Shown one piece after another: positions 1 to 6,433 of a DNA stretch of 11,031 nt; the first letter of the stretch is position 1, and every line of letters starts with the position of its first letter. The position numbers and the translations under genes are program-made. The notes under the pieces are model-generated. The model worked only from the letters and a program-made list of their open reading frames with translations. It searched no databases and had not been told where the DNA came from. The stretch is from Rhodospirillales bacterium. Its GTDB lineage: Bacteria; Pseudomonadota; Alphaproteobacteria; Micavibrionales; Micavibrionaceae. The stretch covers positions 1-11,031 of the forward strand of contig JACKIP010000019.1 in assembly GCA_020638395.1 (NCBI GenBank), read 5' to 3'.

Positions 1-369
1 GACCTGACGCGGGCGCAAAGAAATCTCAGCGAGCAATTCATCATCTTCTATGCGTTTATTTCCTTCGAATGCAATCTGGTTGATGATCGGATTTTCCTTG
101 ACGTACACCGTCAAGACACCGTTTTCAGAACGAATCCGCGCATCAGCAAACAGTCCGGTCTGAAACAGGCTATGAAGTGCATTATCAATCGCCACCTGAT
201 CAACCGTCTGCCCGCGGGAAATATTCATGTAGGATGAAATCGTATCGACTTCCAGACGTTCCGCGCCGACCACTTTAATATCTTCTACTCGTTGCTGCGC
301 AAAGGCAGGCAGAGTAAACAGGAAGGCAGTAAGGGATAAAACAGAGAATCCAAGGGCAAATTTTTTCAT
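1..369 (-). CDS. bamA: BamA, outer membrane protein assembly factor (N-terminal part, runs off window)
   Basis: These are the first 123 residues of BamA, the Omp85-family core of the BAM complex that folds and inserts beta-barrel proteins into the outer membrane. Residues 1-24 form a clear Sec signal peptide: a KK start, a hydrophobic core and cleavage after A-F-A. Residues about 27-93 match POTRA domain 1, with the pattern I-x-V-x-G starting at residue 31 and the L-F-x-T-G-x-F-x-D segment at 68-76. POTRA 2 starts near residue 95 with I-x-x-I-x-F-x-G-N. The rest, including the barrel, lies beyond position 1. It is downstream of rseP, as in most Proteobacteria, but is separated from it by 98 bp that holds a hairpin and a candidate promoter. 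The ATG is chosen because it gives the complete signal peptide; no good Shine-Dalgarno precedes it, which fits the leaderless transcript predicted by that promoter. Confidence 0.93.
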   Translation of the reverse strand, partial: MKKFALGFSVLSLTAFLFTLPAFAQQRVEDIKVVGAERLEVDTISSYMNISRGQTVDQVAIDNALHSLFQTGLFADARIRSENGVLTVYVKENPIINQIAFEGNKRIEDDELLAEISLRPRQV

Positions 370-375
370 CTTATT

Positions 376-404
376 TGTATAGGAGATTTCAGGAGATGTG
401 ACAA
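376..404 (-). promoter_or_regulatory. Candidate sigma70-type promoter for bamA, giving a leaderless mRNA
   Basis: On the minus strand, TTGTCA (404-399) is followed by exactly 17 nt and then TATACA (381-376). This matches the -35 consensus at 5 of 6 positions and the -10 at 4 of 6. A start 7 nt below the -10 would fall on the A of the bamA ATG at 369. The -35 overlaps the base of the hairpin at 403-427. The assignment rests on sequence match only. Confidence 0.5.
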
Positions 405-427
405 GACGGGAGTTTTAGTCCCGTCTT
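403..427 (-). terminator. 9-bp perfect hairpin between rseP and bamA, possible terminator or attenuator
   Basis: AAGACGGGA (403-411) and TCCCGTCTT (419-427) are perfect inverted repeats around a 7-nt loop. A weaker 5-bp hairpin, CGCCG/CGGCG, lies at 444-458, between rseP's stop and this stem. On the minus strand the main stem is not followed by a real U-run, so efficient intrinsic termination is doubtful. It may be partial termination of the upstream operon, an RNA 3'-end stabiliser or a processing site. Confidence 0.4.
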
Positions 428-467
428 CCCTTGCACGCCCAGACGCCGGATAACGGCGCGGTAATTC

Positions 468-1859
468 CTACAAAATCAGGTGAAAAATATCATTGAGATT
501 GGCAAACAACATCAACCCGACCAGAACAATCACGCCAAACCGGAAGGCATATTCCTGCACCACTTCAGAGACCGGAGATCCTTTCACAGCCTCAATGGCG
601 TAGAATAACAAATGCCCACCATCCAGAAGCGGAATGGGGAACAGGTTAATCAGACCCAGATTGATCGACAATAAGGCGGTGAATGTAATCAGTGCGACCC
701 AACCGGTTGTTGCCATATCTCCGGCCATCGCCCCGATTCTGATGATCCCGCCCAGCTCTTTGGCGCTGCGGGTTCCGGTGACCATTTGCCCCAACGCATA
801 AAGCGTGCTGACCGTGATGTCTGCCGTTTCAGCCACGGCTTCTTTGAGACTGCCAAAAAAGCCATAGGTCAGCATAAAATCTTCGGACGGACGATCCATA
901 ATCAGGAGGTGATTATAATCCGGGCTTTTCTCGTCAAACAGCCCCATATTCATGTCTTTCAGAGGAGCCGTCATATAATAAGCCGTTTCGTCTTCACTAC
1001 GACGTAGCCCCAGAACAACCTGCTGACCGAGTGAATTCCGGATCGCCTCCCGCGCCGCATCAATATCGGCAACCTCGACGCCATTGACACTCACAACCGC
1101 TGATAAATGCAGCCCTTCTGCCGGGCCCAATATTCCAAGAAGTCCGCGGGACTGCACAAACCCGAAACGATCCCGCTCCTCCAGCCGGTCCGGAACGGCA
1201 GTTAAATCAAACACCTGGCCATTGCGCTCGACCTGAAAATGAAGCGGCGTATCCAGACCGATCATAACGGCCCGGCGAATATGTTCAAATGAATGAGTGG
1301 GCACGCCGTTAATTGACAACACAAGATCATGTGGCTTGAATCCGGCTTTTTCAGCGGCAGAGCCTTCAACGACCGCTCCGGCAACGGGAGGAGTTACAGG
1401 TTTTCCGTAAAAAGCGTACAATCCGGCGAGCAGAATCACAGCAAAAATAAAATTGATGGCAGGACCGGCAAAGACAATCGCGGCCCGCTGTGCAACTGTT
1501 TTTGCAAAAAACGCCTGCTTGCGCTCTGTGTCAGTCATCGGACGCAGAGCATTTTCACCGTCAGACACCTGATCGGTGTGCTCGGCACTGGCCGGATCGC
1601 TGTCCCCAAACATCTTAACGTAGCCGCCTAATGGAATCAGAGAAAGTTTCCAGCGAGTTCCGGATTTATCATTGACCCCGAACAATTCCGGCCCGAACCC
1701 GATCGAAAATGTCTCGACCTTAACGCCGCACATCTTGGCGACGATGTAGTGTCCCCACTCATGCACAAATACCAGAATCGACAGGACGACGAGAAACGCG
1801 CCGCCGTAAAGCCAGATATTCTGCGCCAGAAGTTGCATGAAATCAGAAAAGCTATCCAC
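468..1859 (-). CDS. rseP: RseP-type site-2 intramembrane zinc metalloprotease
   Basis: This inner-membrane zinc protease (M50 family) cleaves transmembrane segments, typically anti-sigma factors in the envelope stress response and leftover signal peptides. The catalytic H-E-W-G-H is at residues 33-37 in the first membrane segment, and the second metal-ligand motif, L-D-G-G-H, is at about 412-416 in N-L-F-P-I-P-L-L-D-G-G. The membrane-associated G-Y-V-K-M-F-G loop is at 79-85 and a G-P-A-I-N motif at 132-136. A PDZ domain spans about 158-224. A second PDZ-like stretch (about 250-302) seems to lack its peptide-binding half. The length of 463 is normal (E. coli about 450). The start is GTG, supported by AGGA 8 nt upstream. 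It follows dxr by 21 nt. Whether this lineage has a classical RseA-type substrate cannot be told from this window. Confidence 0.95.
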   Translation of the reverse strand: MDSFSDFMQLLAQNIWLYGGAFLVVLSILVFVHEWGHYIVAKMCGVKVETFSIGFGPELFGVNDKSGTRWKLSLIPLGGYVKMFGDSDPASAEHTDQVSDGENALRPMTDTERKQAFFAKTVAQRAAIVFAGPAINFIFAVILLAGLYAFYGKPVTPPVAGAVVEGSAAEKAGFKPHDLVLSINGVPTHSFEHIRRAVMIGLDTPLHFQVERNGQVFDLTAVPDRLEERDRFGFVQSRGLLGILGPAEGLHLSAVVSVNGVEVADIDAAREAIRNSLGQQVVLGLRRSEDETAYYMTAPLKDMNMGLFDEKSPDYNHLLIMDRPSEDFMLTYGFFGSLKEAVAETADITVSTLYALGQMVTGTRSAKELGGIIRIGAMAGDMATTGWVALITFTALLSINLGLINLFPIPLLDGGHLLFYAIEAVKGSPVSEVVQEYAFRFGVIVLVGLMLFANLNDIFHLIL

Positions 1860-1880
1860 GATCAGAATCCTGTTTGTTAT

Positions 1881-2981
1881 TTATTGGGAGATGATAACAT
1901 CTCTTGTATATATACGCACGTTTTTATCGAAGTCCAGCAGGGCTTCCAAAGAAGAGATATTCTGCGCTTCCAGATCATTCAAAACACGCTCGACCGTCTC
2001 AACGATTTGCAAAAAGCCAATTTCTCCGTTCAGAAAAGCCGCAACGGCAACTTCGTTGGCGGCATTTAACACAAGCTGCGCGGCCTGTCCGTCCCGCAGA
2101 CATTCGTAGGCAAGCCGGAGGGCCGGAAATCTTTCCAGATCCGGCGATTCAAACTCCAGATGCGATACTTTGGTGAAATCGAGCTTTTGCCCCGGAGAGG
2201 TCAGGCGGTCCGGCCATCCCAGCGCGTAGGTAATCGGCGTTTTCATATCCGGAGCCCCCATCTGCGCCAGAACGGACCCGTCCACATACTCCACCATAGA
2301 ATGAACCACCGATTGCGGATGCACCAGCACATCAATACGCTCCGCCGGCATATCGAATAAATAATGCGCCTCAATAATCTCCAGAGCTTTATTCATCATG
2401 GTGGCGCTATCCACGGAAATTTTGGCCCCCATCGACCAGTTTGGATGTTTGATGGCCTGCGCAGGCGTGATATCGCACATATCGTCGCGGGAAAATGTCC
2501 GGAATGGTCCGCCGGATGCTGTCAGGATAATGCGTGAAATTTTATCGCGCTGAGTATCTTCGAATACCTGAAAAACCGCATTATGCTCGCTATCAACAGG
2601 CAGGATTTTCGTGCCGTGTTTTTTGGCTTCTGCCAGAACCAGAGGCCCGGCGGCGACCAGCGGTTCCTTATTCGCAATCGCCACTACTTTTGCATAAGGG
2701 ATGGCCTTCAGAAGAGGTTCCAGCCCTGCCATCCCCACAATTGCTGCCAAAGTGATATCAACCGGATGTTCCAGCCGCGCCAACAGCTCCGCCGAGCCGT
2801 TTTGCGTCAAAACGGCATGTGTGGCGTCGACCCGCTTCTGAGCGGCCACTAAGGCGTCTTTTTTCGAGTGCGCCGACAGCAGATACGGGTCAAAAAGATC
2901 CCTGTGTGCCGCTACGACGTCGATGGTGCTCTGCCCCACCGAGCCTGTCGCGCCCAAAATATTGATTTTTTTCTTGGTCAT
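1881..2981 (-). CDS. dxr: 1-deoxy-D-xylulose 5-phosphate reductoisomerase
   Basis: This cytoplasmic enzyme converts DXP to 2-C-methyl-D-erythritol 4-phosphate with NADPH, the committed step of the MEP isoprenoid pathway. The NADPH-binding G-A-T-G-S-V-G is at residues 10-16. N-K-E at 104-106 carries K105, which corresponds to the substrate-contacting lysine of the E. coli enzyme. The metal ligands are D130 and E132 in P-V-D-S-E-H-N, and E201 in M-M-N-K-A-L-E. H179, in the active-site flap H-P-N-W-S-M-G, is present. The length of 366 is shorter than the usual 390-400, with about 20 fewer residues before D130 and about 10 between it and H179, but no active-site residue is lost. P107 sits where most homologues have Ser, Cys or Ala. 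The ATG is 3 nt after the cdsA stop, with AAGG almost touching it, so coupling to cdsA is likely. Its product feeds UppS in the same cluster. Confidence 0.97.
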   Translation of the reverse strand: MTKKKINILGATGSVGQSTIDVVAAHRDLFDPYLLSAHSKKDALVAAQKRVDATHAVLTQNGSAELLARLEHPVDITLAAIVGMAGLEPLLKAIPYAKVVAIANKEPLVAAGPLVLAEAKKHGTKILPVDSEHNAVFQVFEDTQRDKISRIILTASGGPFRTFSRDDMCDITPAQAIKHPNWSMGAKISVDSATMMNKALEIIEAHYLFDMPAERIDVLVHPQSVVHSMVEYVDGSVLAQMGAPDMKTPITYALGWPDRLTSPGQKLDFTKVSHLEFESPDLERFPALRLAYECLRDGQAAQLVLNAANEVAVAAFLNGEIGFLQIVETVERVLNDLEAQNISSLEALLDFDKNVRIYTRDVIISQ

Positions 2982-2984
2982 ACC

Positions 2985-3662
2985 TTAAGCCGGAATAAAA
3001 AAGTAAGTAACAATAGAAAAGAAAACAGGAGATATCAGCAAGAGAGAATCTATGCGGTCAAGCAGTCCTCCGTGTCCGGGAATTAAATTGCCGGTATCTT
3101 TGACCTTTGCCACGCGCTTTAGAGCAGAGATTAGCAAATCTCCGGCCTGCCCGACCACGCCCAGCACAGCCCCCAGCAACAGTAATTGCCAGACAGTGGC
3201 ATCCAGAGAGGAAAATCCGCTATAAATCAGTGCATAATGGCTGAGCACCAGAACCAGAGAGGGGCCAACCGCGGCCCCAACAAGCCCCGCGATCGTTTTA
3301 TTCGGGCTGATTTTAGGGGCAAGCTTTGGCCCGCCCAATAACTTACCAAACAAATAGGCCGTGCTGTCGCTTGCCCATACACAAAAATACGCCAGAAATG
3401 TCAGGGACAGCCCAATCTCGCTCAAATCACGCAACATTGCAAACGACCAGAAGGAAACGCCTAGGTATAACAACCCCAGAATCGTTAACAGAATAGGATA
3501 TGTTGTCTTACGCGACATCTGCACCCATTCCATAATCGAAATGAGCAGCGCAGCGAGAAGAAAAAGAGAAAAATAGAGGCCGCCACTATAAACGATACCC
3601 ACAACAAGCGGGATCAGCACAAGTGCCGAGAGGATACGTTTCTGAAGTTTTGTCAGCGTCAT
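2985..3662 (-). CDS. cdsA: Phosphatidate cytidylyltransferase (CDP-diglyceride synthase)
   Basis: This integral inner-membrane enzyme makes CDP-diacylglycerol from phosphatidic acid and CTP, the branch point for all phospholipids. The family signature S-x-L-K-R-x4-K-D-x-G-x2-I-P-x-H-G-G-x2-D-R-x-D is complete at residues 179-205, with the catalytic aspartates at its end. The rest is mostly hydrophobic, with several predicted membrane helices and an N-terminal K-R-I-L-S-A-L-V-L-I-P segment typical of the family. At 225 residues it is slightly shorter than E. coli CdsA (285) but within the range of alphaproteobacterial versions. The ATG is 5 nt past the uppS stop; the only purine-rich box (AGGA) is about 1 nt from the ATG, too close for standard use, so translation may depend on coupling to uppS. 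Confidence 0.95.
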   Translation of the reverse strand: MTLTKLQKRILSALVLIPLVVGIVYSGGLYFSLFLLAALLISIMEWVQMSRKTTYPILLTILGLLYLGVSFWSFAMLRDLSEIGLSLTFLAYFCVWASDSTAYLFGKLLGGPKLAPKISPNKTIAGLVGAAVGPSLVLVLSHYALIYSGFSSLDATVWQLLLLGAVLGVVGQAGDLLISALKRVAKVKDTGNLIPGHGGLLDRIDSLLLISPVFFSIVTYFFIPA

Positions 3663-3667
3663 TCCTG

Positions 3668-4399
3668 CTATGAATTTTGCGTTGAGACGGCCCCGAAGCG
3701 CCGCTCTCTCTTCGTATAAGATTCAATAGCCCTCTGCAAGACCTCTTTATCGAAATCGGGCCACAAAACATCTGTAAAATAAAATTCGCTATAGGCACAC
3801 TGCCATAACAGGAAATTGCTGAGTCTTTGCTCCCCGCTCGTGCGAATGAGCAGATCCGGGTCCGGCAGCCCCTTGGTCATCAAAGATTGTTCAAACGCCA
3901 GCGCAAACGCATCATCATTCAAATCCAGCCCGCTTTTGGCCATTTTTTGCGCGGCCTGCAAGATATCGTGACGCCCGCCATAATTCAAAGCAATCGTCAG
4001 AGTCAATCCGGTATTGGAGACCGTTAACTTTTCCGCATTTCCAATCAGCTCCGAAATTTCTTTGCCAAAAGCCGTATGATCTCCAATGACACGAATGCGA
4101 ATATTATTCTTATGCAGCTCTGCAGTTTCCGAGCGGAGATAATAGCGCAGAAGCTTCATCAGTTCGCTGATTTCATCCTTGGGACGCTTCCAGTTTTCCG
4201 AAGAAAACCCAAATAGTGTCAGGTAAGACACCCCCAGATCAATCGCCGCACGCACGCTGCGGCGTACAGCTTCCACCCCGCGCCGATGCCCCTCAAACCG
4301 AGGTAATCCACGCGCCTGCGCCCAGCGACCATTTCCATCCATGATAATGGCGACATGCTGAGGAAGCTCTGCTTGGCGGGGCGGTTCTTTTTGCGTCAT
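3668..4399 (-). CDS. uppS: Undecaprenyl diphosphate synthase (cis-prenyltransferase)
   Basis: This cytosolic enzyme adds isopentenyl units in cis to farnesyl diphosphate, giving the C55 carrier for peptidoglycan and other envelope glycans. The active-site block I-M-D-G-N-G-R-W-A is at residues 19-27 with catalytic D21. H-R-R-G is at 38-41 and F-S-S-E-N-W-x-R-P follows. The C-terminal diphosphate-binding motif L-I-R-T-S-G-E-x-R-L-S-N-F is at about 184-196, and a conserved E205 lies in Y-S-E-F-Y-F. The length of 243 is standard. The ATG has GGA 5 nt upstream; the frr stop is 10 nt before the start. It uses the isoprenoid precursors supplied through dxr in the same cluster. Confidence 0.97.
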   Translation of the reverse strand: MTQKEPPRQAELPQHVAIIMDGNGRWAQARGLPRFEGHRRGVEAVRRSVRAAIDLGVSYLTLFGFSSENWKRPKDEISELMKLLRYYLRSETAELHKNNIRIRVIGDHTAFGKEISELIGNAEKLTVSNTGLTLTIALNYGGRHDILQAAQKMAKSGLDLNDDAFALAFEQSLMTKGLPDPDLLIRTSGEQRLSNFLLWQCAYSEFYFTDVLWPDFDKEVLQRAIESYTKRERRFGAVSTQNS

Positions 4400-4409
4400 A
4401 AATTCCGGA

Positions 4410-4967
4410 TCAAACTGTCATAATGTCTTTTTCTTTGTGAGCAAGGTGCTCATCAATTTCTTTGATTTTTTCGTCGGTCAACTTTTGGACATCGTCGGAC
4501 AGGCGTTTATGCTCATCTTCAGAGATGTCCTTGGCTTTTTCCTGTGCCTTCAGAGAATCCATCCCATCGCGGCGAATATTGCGCACAGCGATTTTGGCGT
4601 TTTCCGCATATTGCCCGGCGACTTTGGTCAGTTCCCGGCGGCGCTCCTCGTTTAATTCCGGCACCGGCACCCGAATAACATTGCCTTCCGGCTGCGGGTT
4701 CAGGCCCAGCCCGGCATTGGCGATTGCTTTTTCAACGGCTTTGGTGTTGGAATTATCCCATACCGTCACGGAAATCAGCCGGGCCTCCGGTGTAGAAACA
4801 GACGCGACCTGATTTAATGGCATTTTCGCCCCGTACACCTCGACCACGACCGGGTCCAGCATATTGACAGAGGCGCGCCCCGTCCGCAAACCGGAATAAT
4901 CGCTTTTCAGACTTTCAATCGCTTTCGCCATCCGGGTGCGAAGATCTTTCATATCAAACTCGGCCAT
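4410..4967 (-). CDS. frr: Ribosome recycling factor
   Basis: This cytoplasmic factor acts with EF-G to split the post-termination ribosome complex. The 185-residue length is exactly typical. Domain I, a three-helix bundle, contains the N-terminal L-R-T-G-R-A-S segment and the C-terminal conserved stretch A-V-R-N-I-R-R-D at about residues 127-134. Domain II is the middle part, with V-E-V-Y-G near 42-46. A good Shine-Dalgarno (AGGGA) lies about 9 nt before the ATG. The gene follows pyrH after 34 nt, as in most bacteria. Confidence 0.97.
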   Translation of the reverse strand: MAEFDMKDLRTRMAKAIESLKSDYSGLRTGRASVNMLDPVVVEVYGAKMPLNQVASVSTPEARLISVTVWDNSNTKAVEKAIANAGLGLNPQPEGNVIRVPVPELNEERRRELTKVAGQYAENAKIAVRNIRRDGMDSLKAQEKAKDISEDEHKRLSDDVQKLTDEKIKEIDEHLAHKEKDIMTV

Positions 4968-5001
4968 GTTATTTTTCCCTTACTTTATTCTTACTCTTTA
5001 A

Positions 5002-5754
5002 TTATTTTGCATCACTGACAATCGTATATTTTCCTTCGCCCTTCAGGACCTTTGCGATATTTCCTTTTTCACGAATAGAAAAAACCACAATCGGGATATC
5101 ATTTTCACGGGCAAGAGAAACCGCCGTACTGTCCATCACCCGCAGGTTTTTCGTCAGGACGTCCATATAGCTGACGCGGTCATAATGTTTGGCATCAGGA
5201 TCTTTCATAGGATCAGCCGTATAGACGCCGTCAACCTTTGTCCCCTTCATAATCGCATCACAATCCATTTCCGATGCCCGCAGCGTCGCCGCCGTATCGG
5301 AGGTAAAATAAGGATTGCCCGTCCCCGCCGCAAAAATAACCACGCGCCCTTTTTCCATGTGACGAACCGCGCGGCGACGGATATATGGCTCGCAAATCGT
5401 GTTCATCTCAATTGCAGACTGAACACGGGTTTGAACGCCGATGCGCTCCAGTGCGTTTTGCAAAGCCAGAGCATTAATTACGATCCCCAGCATGCCCATA
5501 TAATCGGCGGTGGTCCGGTCCATGCCCTGCGACGCGCCGGACACCCCGCGAAAAATATTTCCGGCCCCGACGGTCACACAGACCTCAACTCCCATATCAA
5601 TGACTTCCTTGATGTCGGCAGCCACCCGGTCAACAGTTTCCGGGTCCAGCCCGAACTCCTGTTTTCCCATCAGGACTTCCCCTGACATTTTCAGCAAAAC
5701 GCGTTTATATTTAAGGGCTGTGGAGGGATGGGGCATGGGCATTGCAGCAGTCAT
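5002..5754 (-). CDS. pyrH: UMP kinase
   Basis: This cytoplasmic enzyme phosphorylates UMP to UDP with ATP in pyrimidine nucleotide synthesis; it belongs to the amino acid kinase fold. The N-terminal K-M-S-G-E loop (residues 22-26), G-A-G-N-I-F-R-G (63-70), D79-R80, and the G-T-G-N-P-Y-F-T-S-D-T-A-A block (144-156) are all in place, with K-G-T-K-V-D-G-V-Y at 170-178 near the nucleotide site. The length of 250 is slightly above the usual 235-245 because of about 14 extra N-terminal residues. The first ATG is chosen for a GAGA-type box about 6 nt upstream; internal Met5 and Met7 have none. It is the first gene of the minus-strand cluster. rpsB-tsf, often just upstream in alphaproteobacteria, is absent here; instead the gene diverges from a small unknown ORF. 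Confidence 0.97.
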   Translation of the reverse strand: MTAAMPMPHPSTALKYKRVLLKMSGEVLMGKQEFGLDPETVDRVAADIKEVIDMGVEVCVTVGAGNIFRGVSGASQGMDRTTADYMGMLGIVINALALQNALERIGVQTRVQSAIEMNTICEPYIRRRAVRHMEKGRVVIFAAGTGNPYFTSDTAATLRASEMDCDAIMKGTKVDGVYTADPMKDPDAKHYDRVSYMDVLTKNLRVMDSTAVSLARENDIPIVVFSIREKGNIAKVLKGEGKYTIVSDAK

Positions 5755-5776
5755 TTTTTATCTCTTTTCGCTGTGC

Positions 5777-5805
5777 AATGTAAGGGAAAGCATAAGAACT
5801 TGCAA
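5777..5805 (-). promoter_or_regulatory. Candidate promoter for the pyrH-frr-uppS-cdsA-dxr-rseP cluster
   Basis: On the minus strand, TTGCAA (5805-5800) is followed by a 17-nt spacer and TACATT (5782-5777). A start near 5770 would give a leader of about 16 nt. The same palindromic TTGCAA box serves as -35 for the opposite promoter. Match to consensus only. Confidence 0.55.
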
Positions 5806-5828
5806 GTACAACGTTTACATTCTATAAG
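5800..5828 (+). promoter_or_regulatory. Candidate divergent promoter for the small ORF at 5873
   Basis: TTGCAA (5800-5805) is followed by 17 nt and TATAAG (5823-5828). A start near 5835 would give a leader of about 38 nt with the Shine-Dalgarno at 5862-5867. The -35 lies inside the 10-bp palindrome ACTTGCAAGT (5798-5807). Confidence 0.5.
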
Positions 5829-5872
5829 CATGTGCACCGAAACGCGGGGATACCCATACTCAGAGGAAACAC

Positions 5873-6151
5873 ATGACCGAAAAGATATCAGAAACACTTG
5901 CCAATGCCGCACAACCAGAAGATTGGAAGGGTGAAATTCACCATGGCATTCAAACCGCACTGACTTCATTATACCCGGGGAAGAACGTTTCCATCCGGCT
6001 TAATCCCGGACTTGCGGATGATGCAGAACAAAAAATACCTGTTACCGTGTCCGTTCGTGGTGCCAAAACAGAAAGCTGCCAGACACACTGGGCGCAAAAC
6101 CGTGATGGAATAATTAAATTTGGGGACCATACATTGACGCTGGAGAAATAG
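5873..6151 (+). CDS. Small hypothetical protein, 92 residues
   Basis: I do not recognise this protein. It is soluble-looking, with no signal peptide or membrane segment. It starts with a helical, acidic part (residues 1-35) and continues with a beta-like, charged part containing V-S-I-R-L-N-P-G and V-T-V-S-V-R-G. There is one Cys (residue 69). A strong Shine-Dalgarno, AGAGGA at 5862-5867, is 5 nt before the ATG, and a divergent promoter lies upstream, which makes it a credible gene. It is the first of three small plus-strand frames lodged between two minus-strand operons. A role tied to pyrH cannot be inferred beyond the shared promoter region. Confidence 0.7.
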   Translation: MTEKISETLANAAQPEDWKGEIHHGIQTALTSLYPGKNVSIRLNPGLADDAEQKIPVTVSVRGAKTESCQTHWAQNRDGIIKFGDHTLTLEK

Positions 6152-6199
6152 ACCAAATACGCGTCAATTTTATTGACATATAGCAATGAAATTGACATA
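6133..6199 (+). repeat. Cluster of ATTGAC boxes, one inverted
   Basis: ATTGAC occurs at 6133-6138, 6172-6177 and 6191-6196, and its reverse complement GTCAAT at 6163-6168. The inverted pair 6163-6177 forms a perfect 6-bp repeat with a TTT spacer. The 9-mer ATTGACATA is directly repeated at 6172-6180 and 6191-6199, 19 bp apart, close to two helical turns. The array overlaps the promoter core, as operator sites do. Confidence 0.5.
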
Positions 6200-6201
6200 C
6201 T
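6173..6201 (+). promoter_or_regulatory. Strong candidate promoter for the ORF at 6239, with extended -10
   Basis: A perfect TTGACA (6173-6178), a 17-nt spacer, and CATACT (6196-6201) preceded by TGA, giving an extended TGn -10. The expected start is near 6208, about 31 nt before the ATG at 6239. The TTGACA lies inside repeated ATTGAC boxes, so repressor or activator binding here is possible. Confidence 0.6.
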
Positions 6202-6238
6202 GGCAGCCAAAGATACTTGAAAAAAGAGGGAACTAAAA

Positions 6239-6409
6239 ATGATAAAACTACTGAAAAACCTGTTTTCAGGCACAGCGGACGCTAAAAAAGATGCCGATAA
6301 TGGGGACGCTGAGTGGCAGAAGCGATTAACAGACCTTCTTTCACCAATTGCAGAATATCCTAAAAACAAGGCCGATTCTGACCTGCAAGGTATTGAGATC
6401 GCTTCCTAG
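6239..6409 (+). CDS. Small hypothetical protein, 56 residues; possible N-terminal half of an amber-interrupted gene
   Basis: I do not recognise this protein. It begins M-I-K-L-L-K-N-L-F-S-G, a short amphipathic start, followed by a charged, Lys/Asp-rich helical segment (residues 12-34) containing one Trp. There is no signal peptide or obvious membrane segment. GAGGG at 6226-6230 is 8 nt before the ATG and a good promoter lies upstream, so expression is likely. It ends at TAG (6407-6409). The same reading frame stays open for seven sense codons and then through the next ORF to 6703, so this may be the front part of a 155-codon gene broken by one stop. The TAG lies in a tandem CCTAG-CCTAG repeat (6405-6414). 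Confidence 0.6.
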   Translation: MIKLLKNLFSGTADAKKDADNGDAEWQKRLTDLLSPIAEYPKNKADSDLQGIEIAS

Positions 6410-6433
6410 CCTAGCCCTTTCAAACCCGAGAGA

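Noticed and set aside
5950..6369. 139-residue open frame on the minus strand across the accessory patch
   Set aside because: Its first start is TTG without a ribosome site, its composition is Ser/Phe-rich as in antisense shadows, and it overlaps two plus-strand ORFs that have good Shine-Dalgarno boxes and promoters.
6407..6409. General reassignment of TAG to an amino acid
   Set aside because: TAG ends uppS, the OlsA-like gene and recR at their normal family lengths, so it is a normal stop in this genome.
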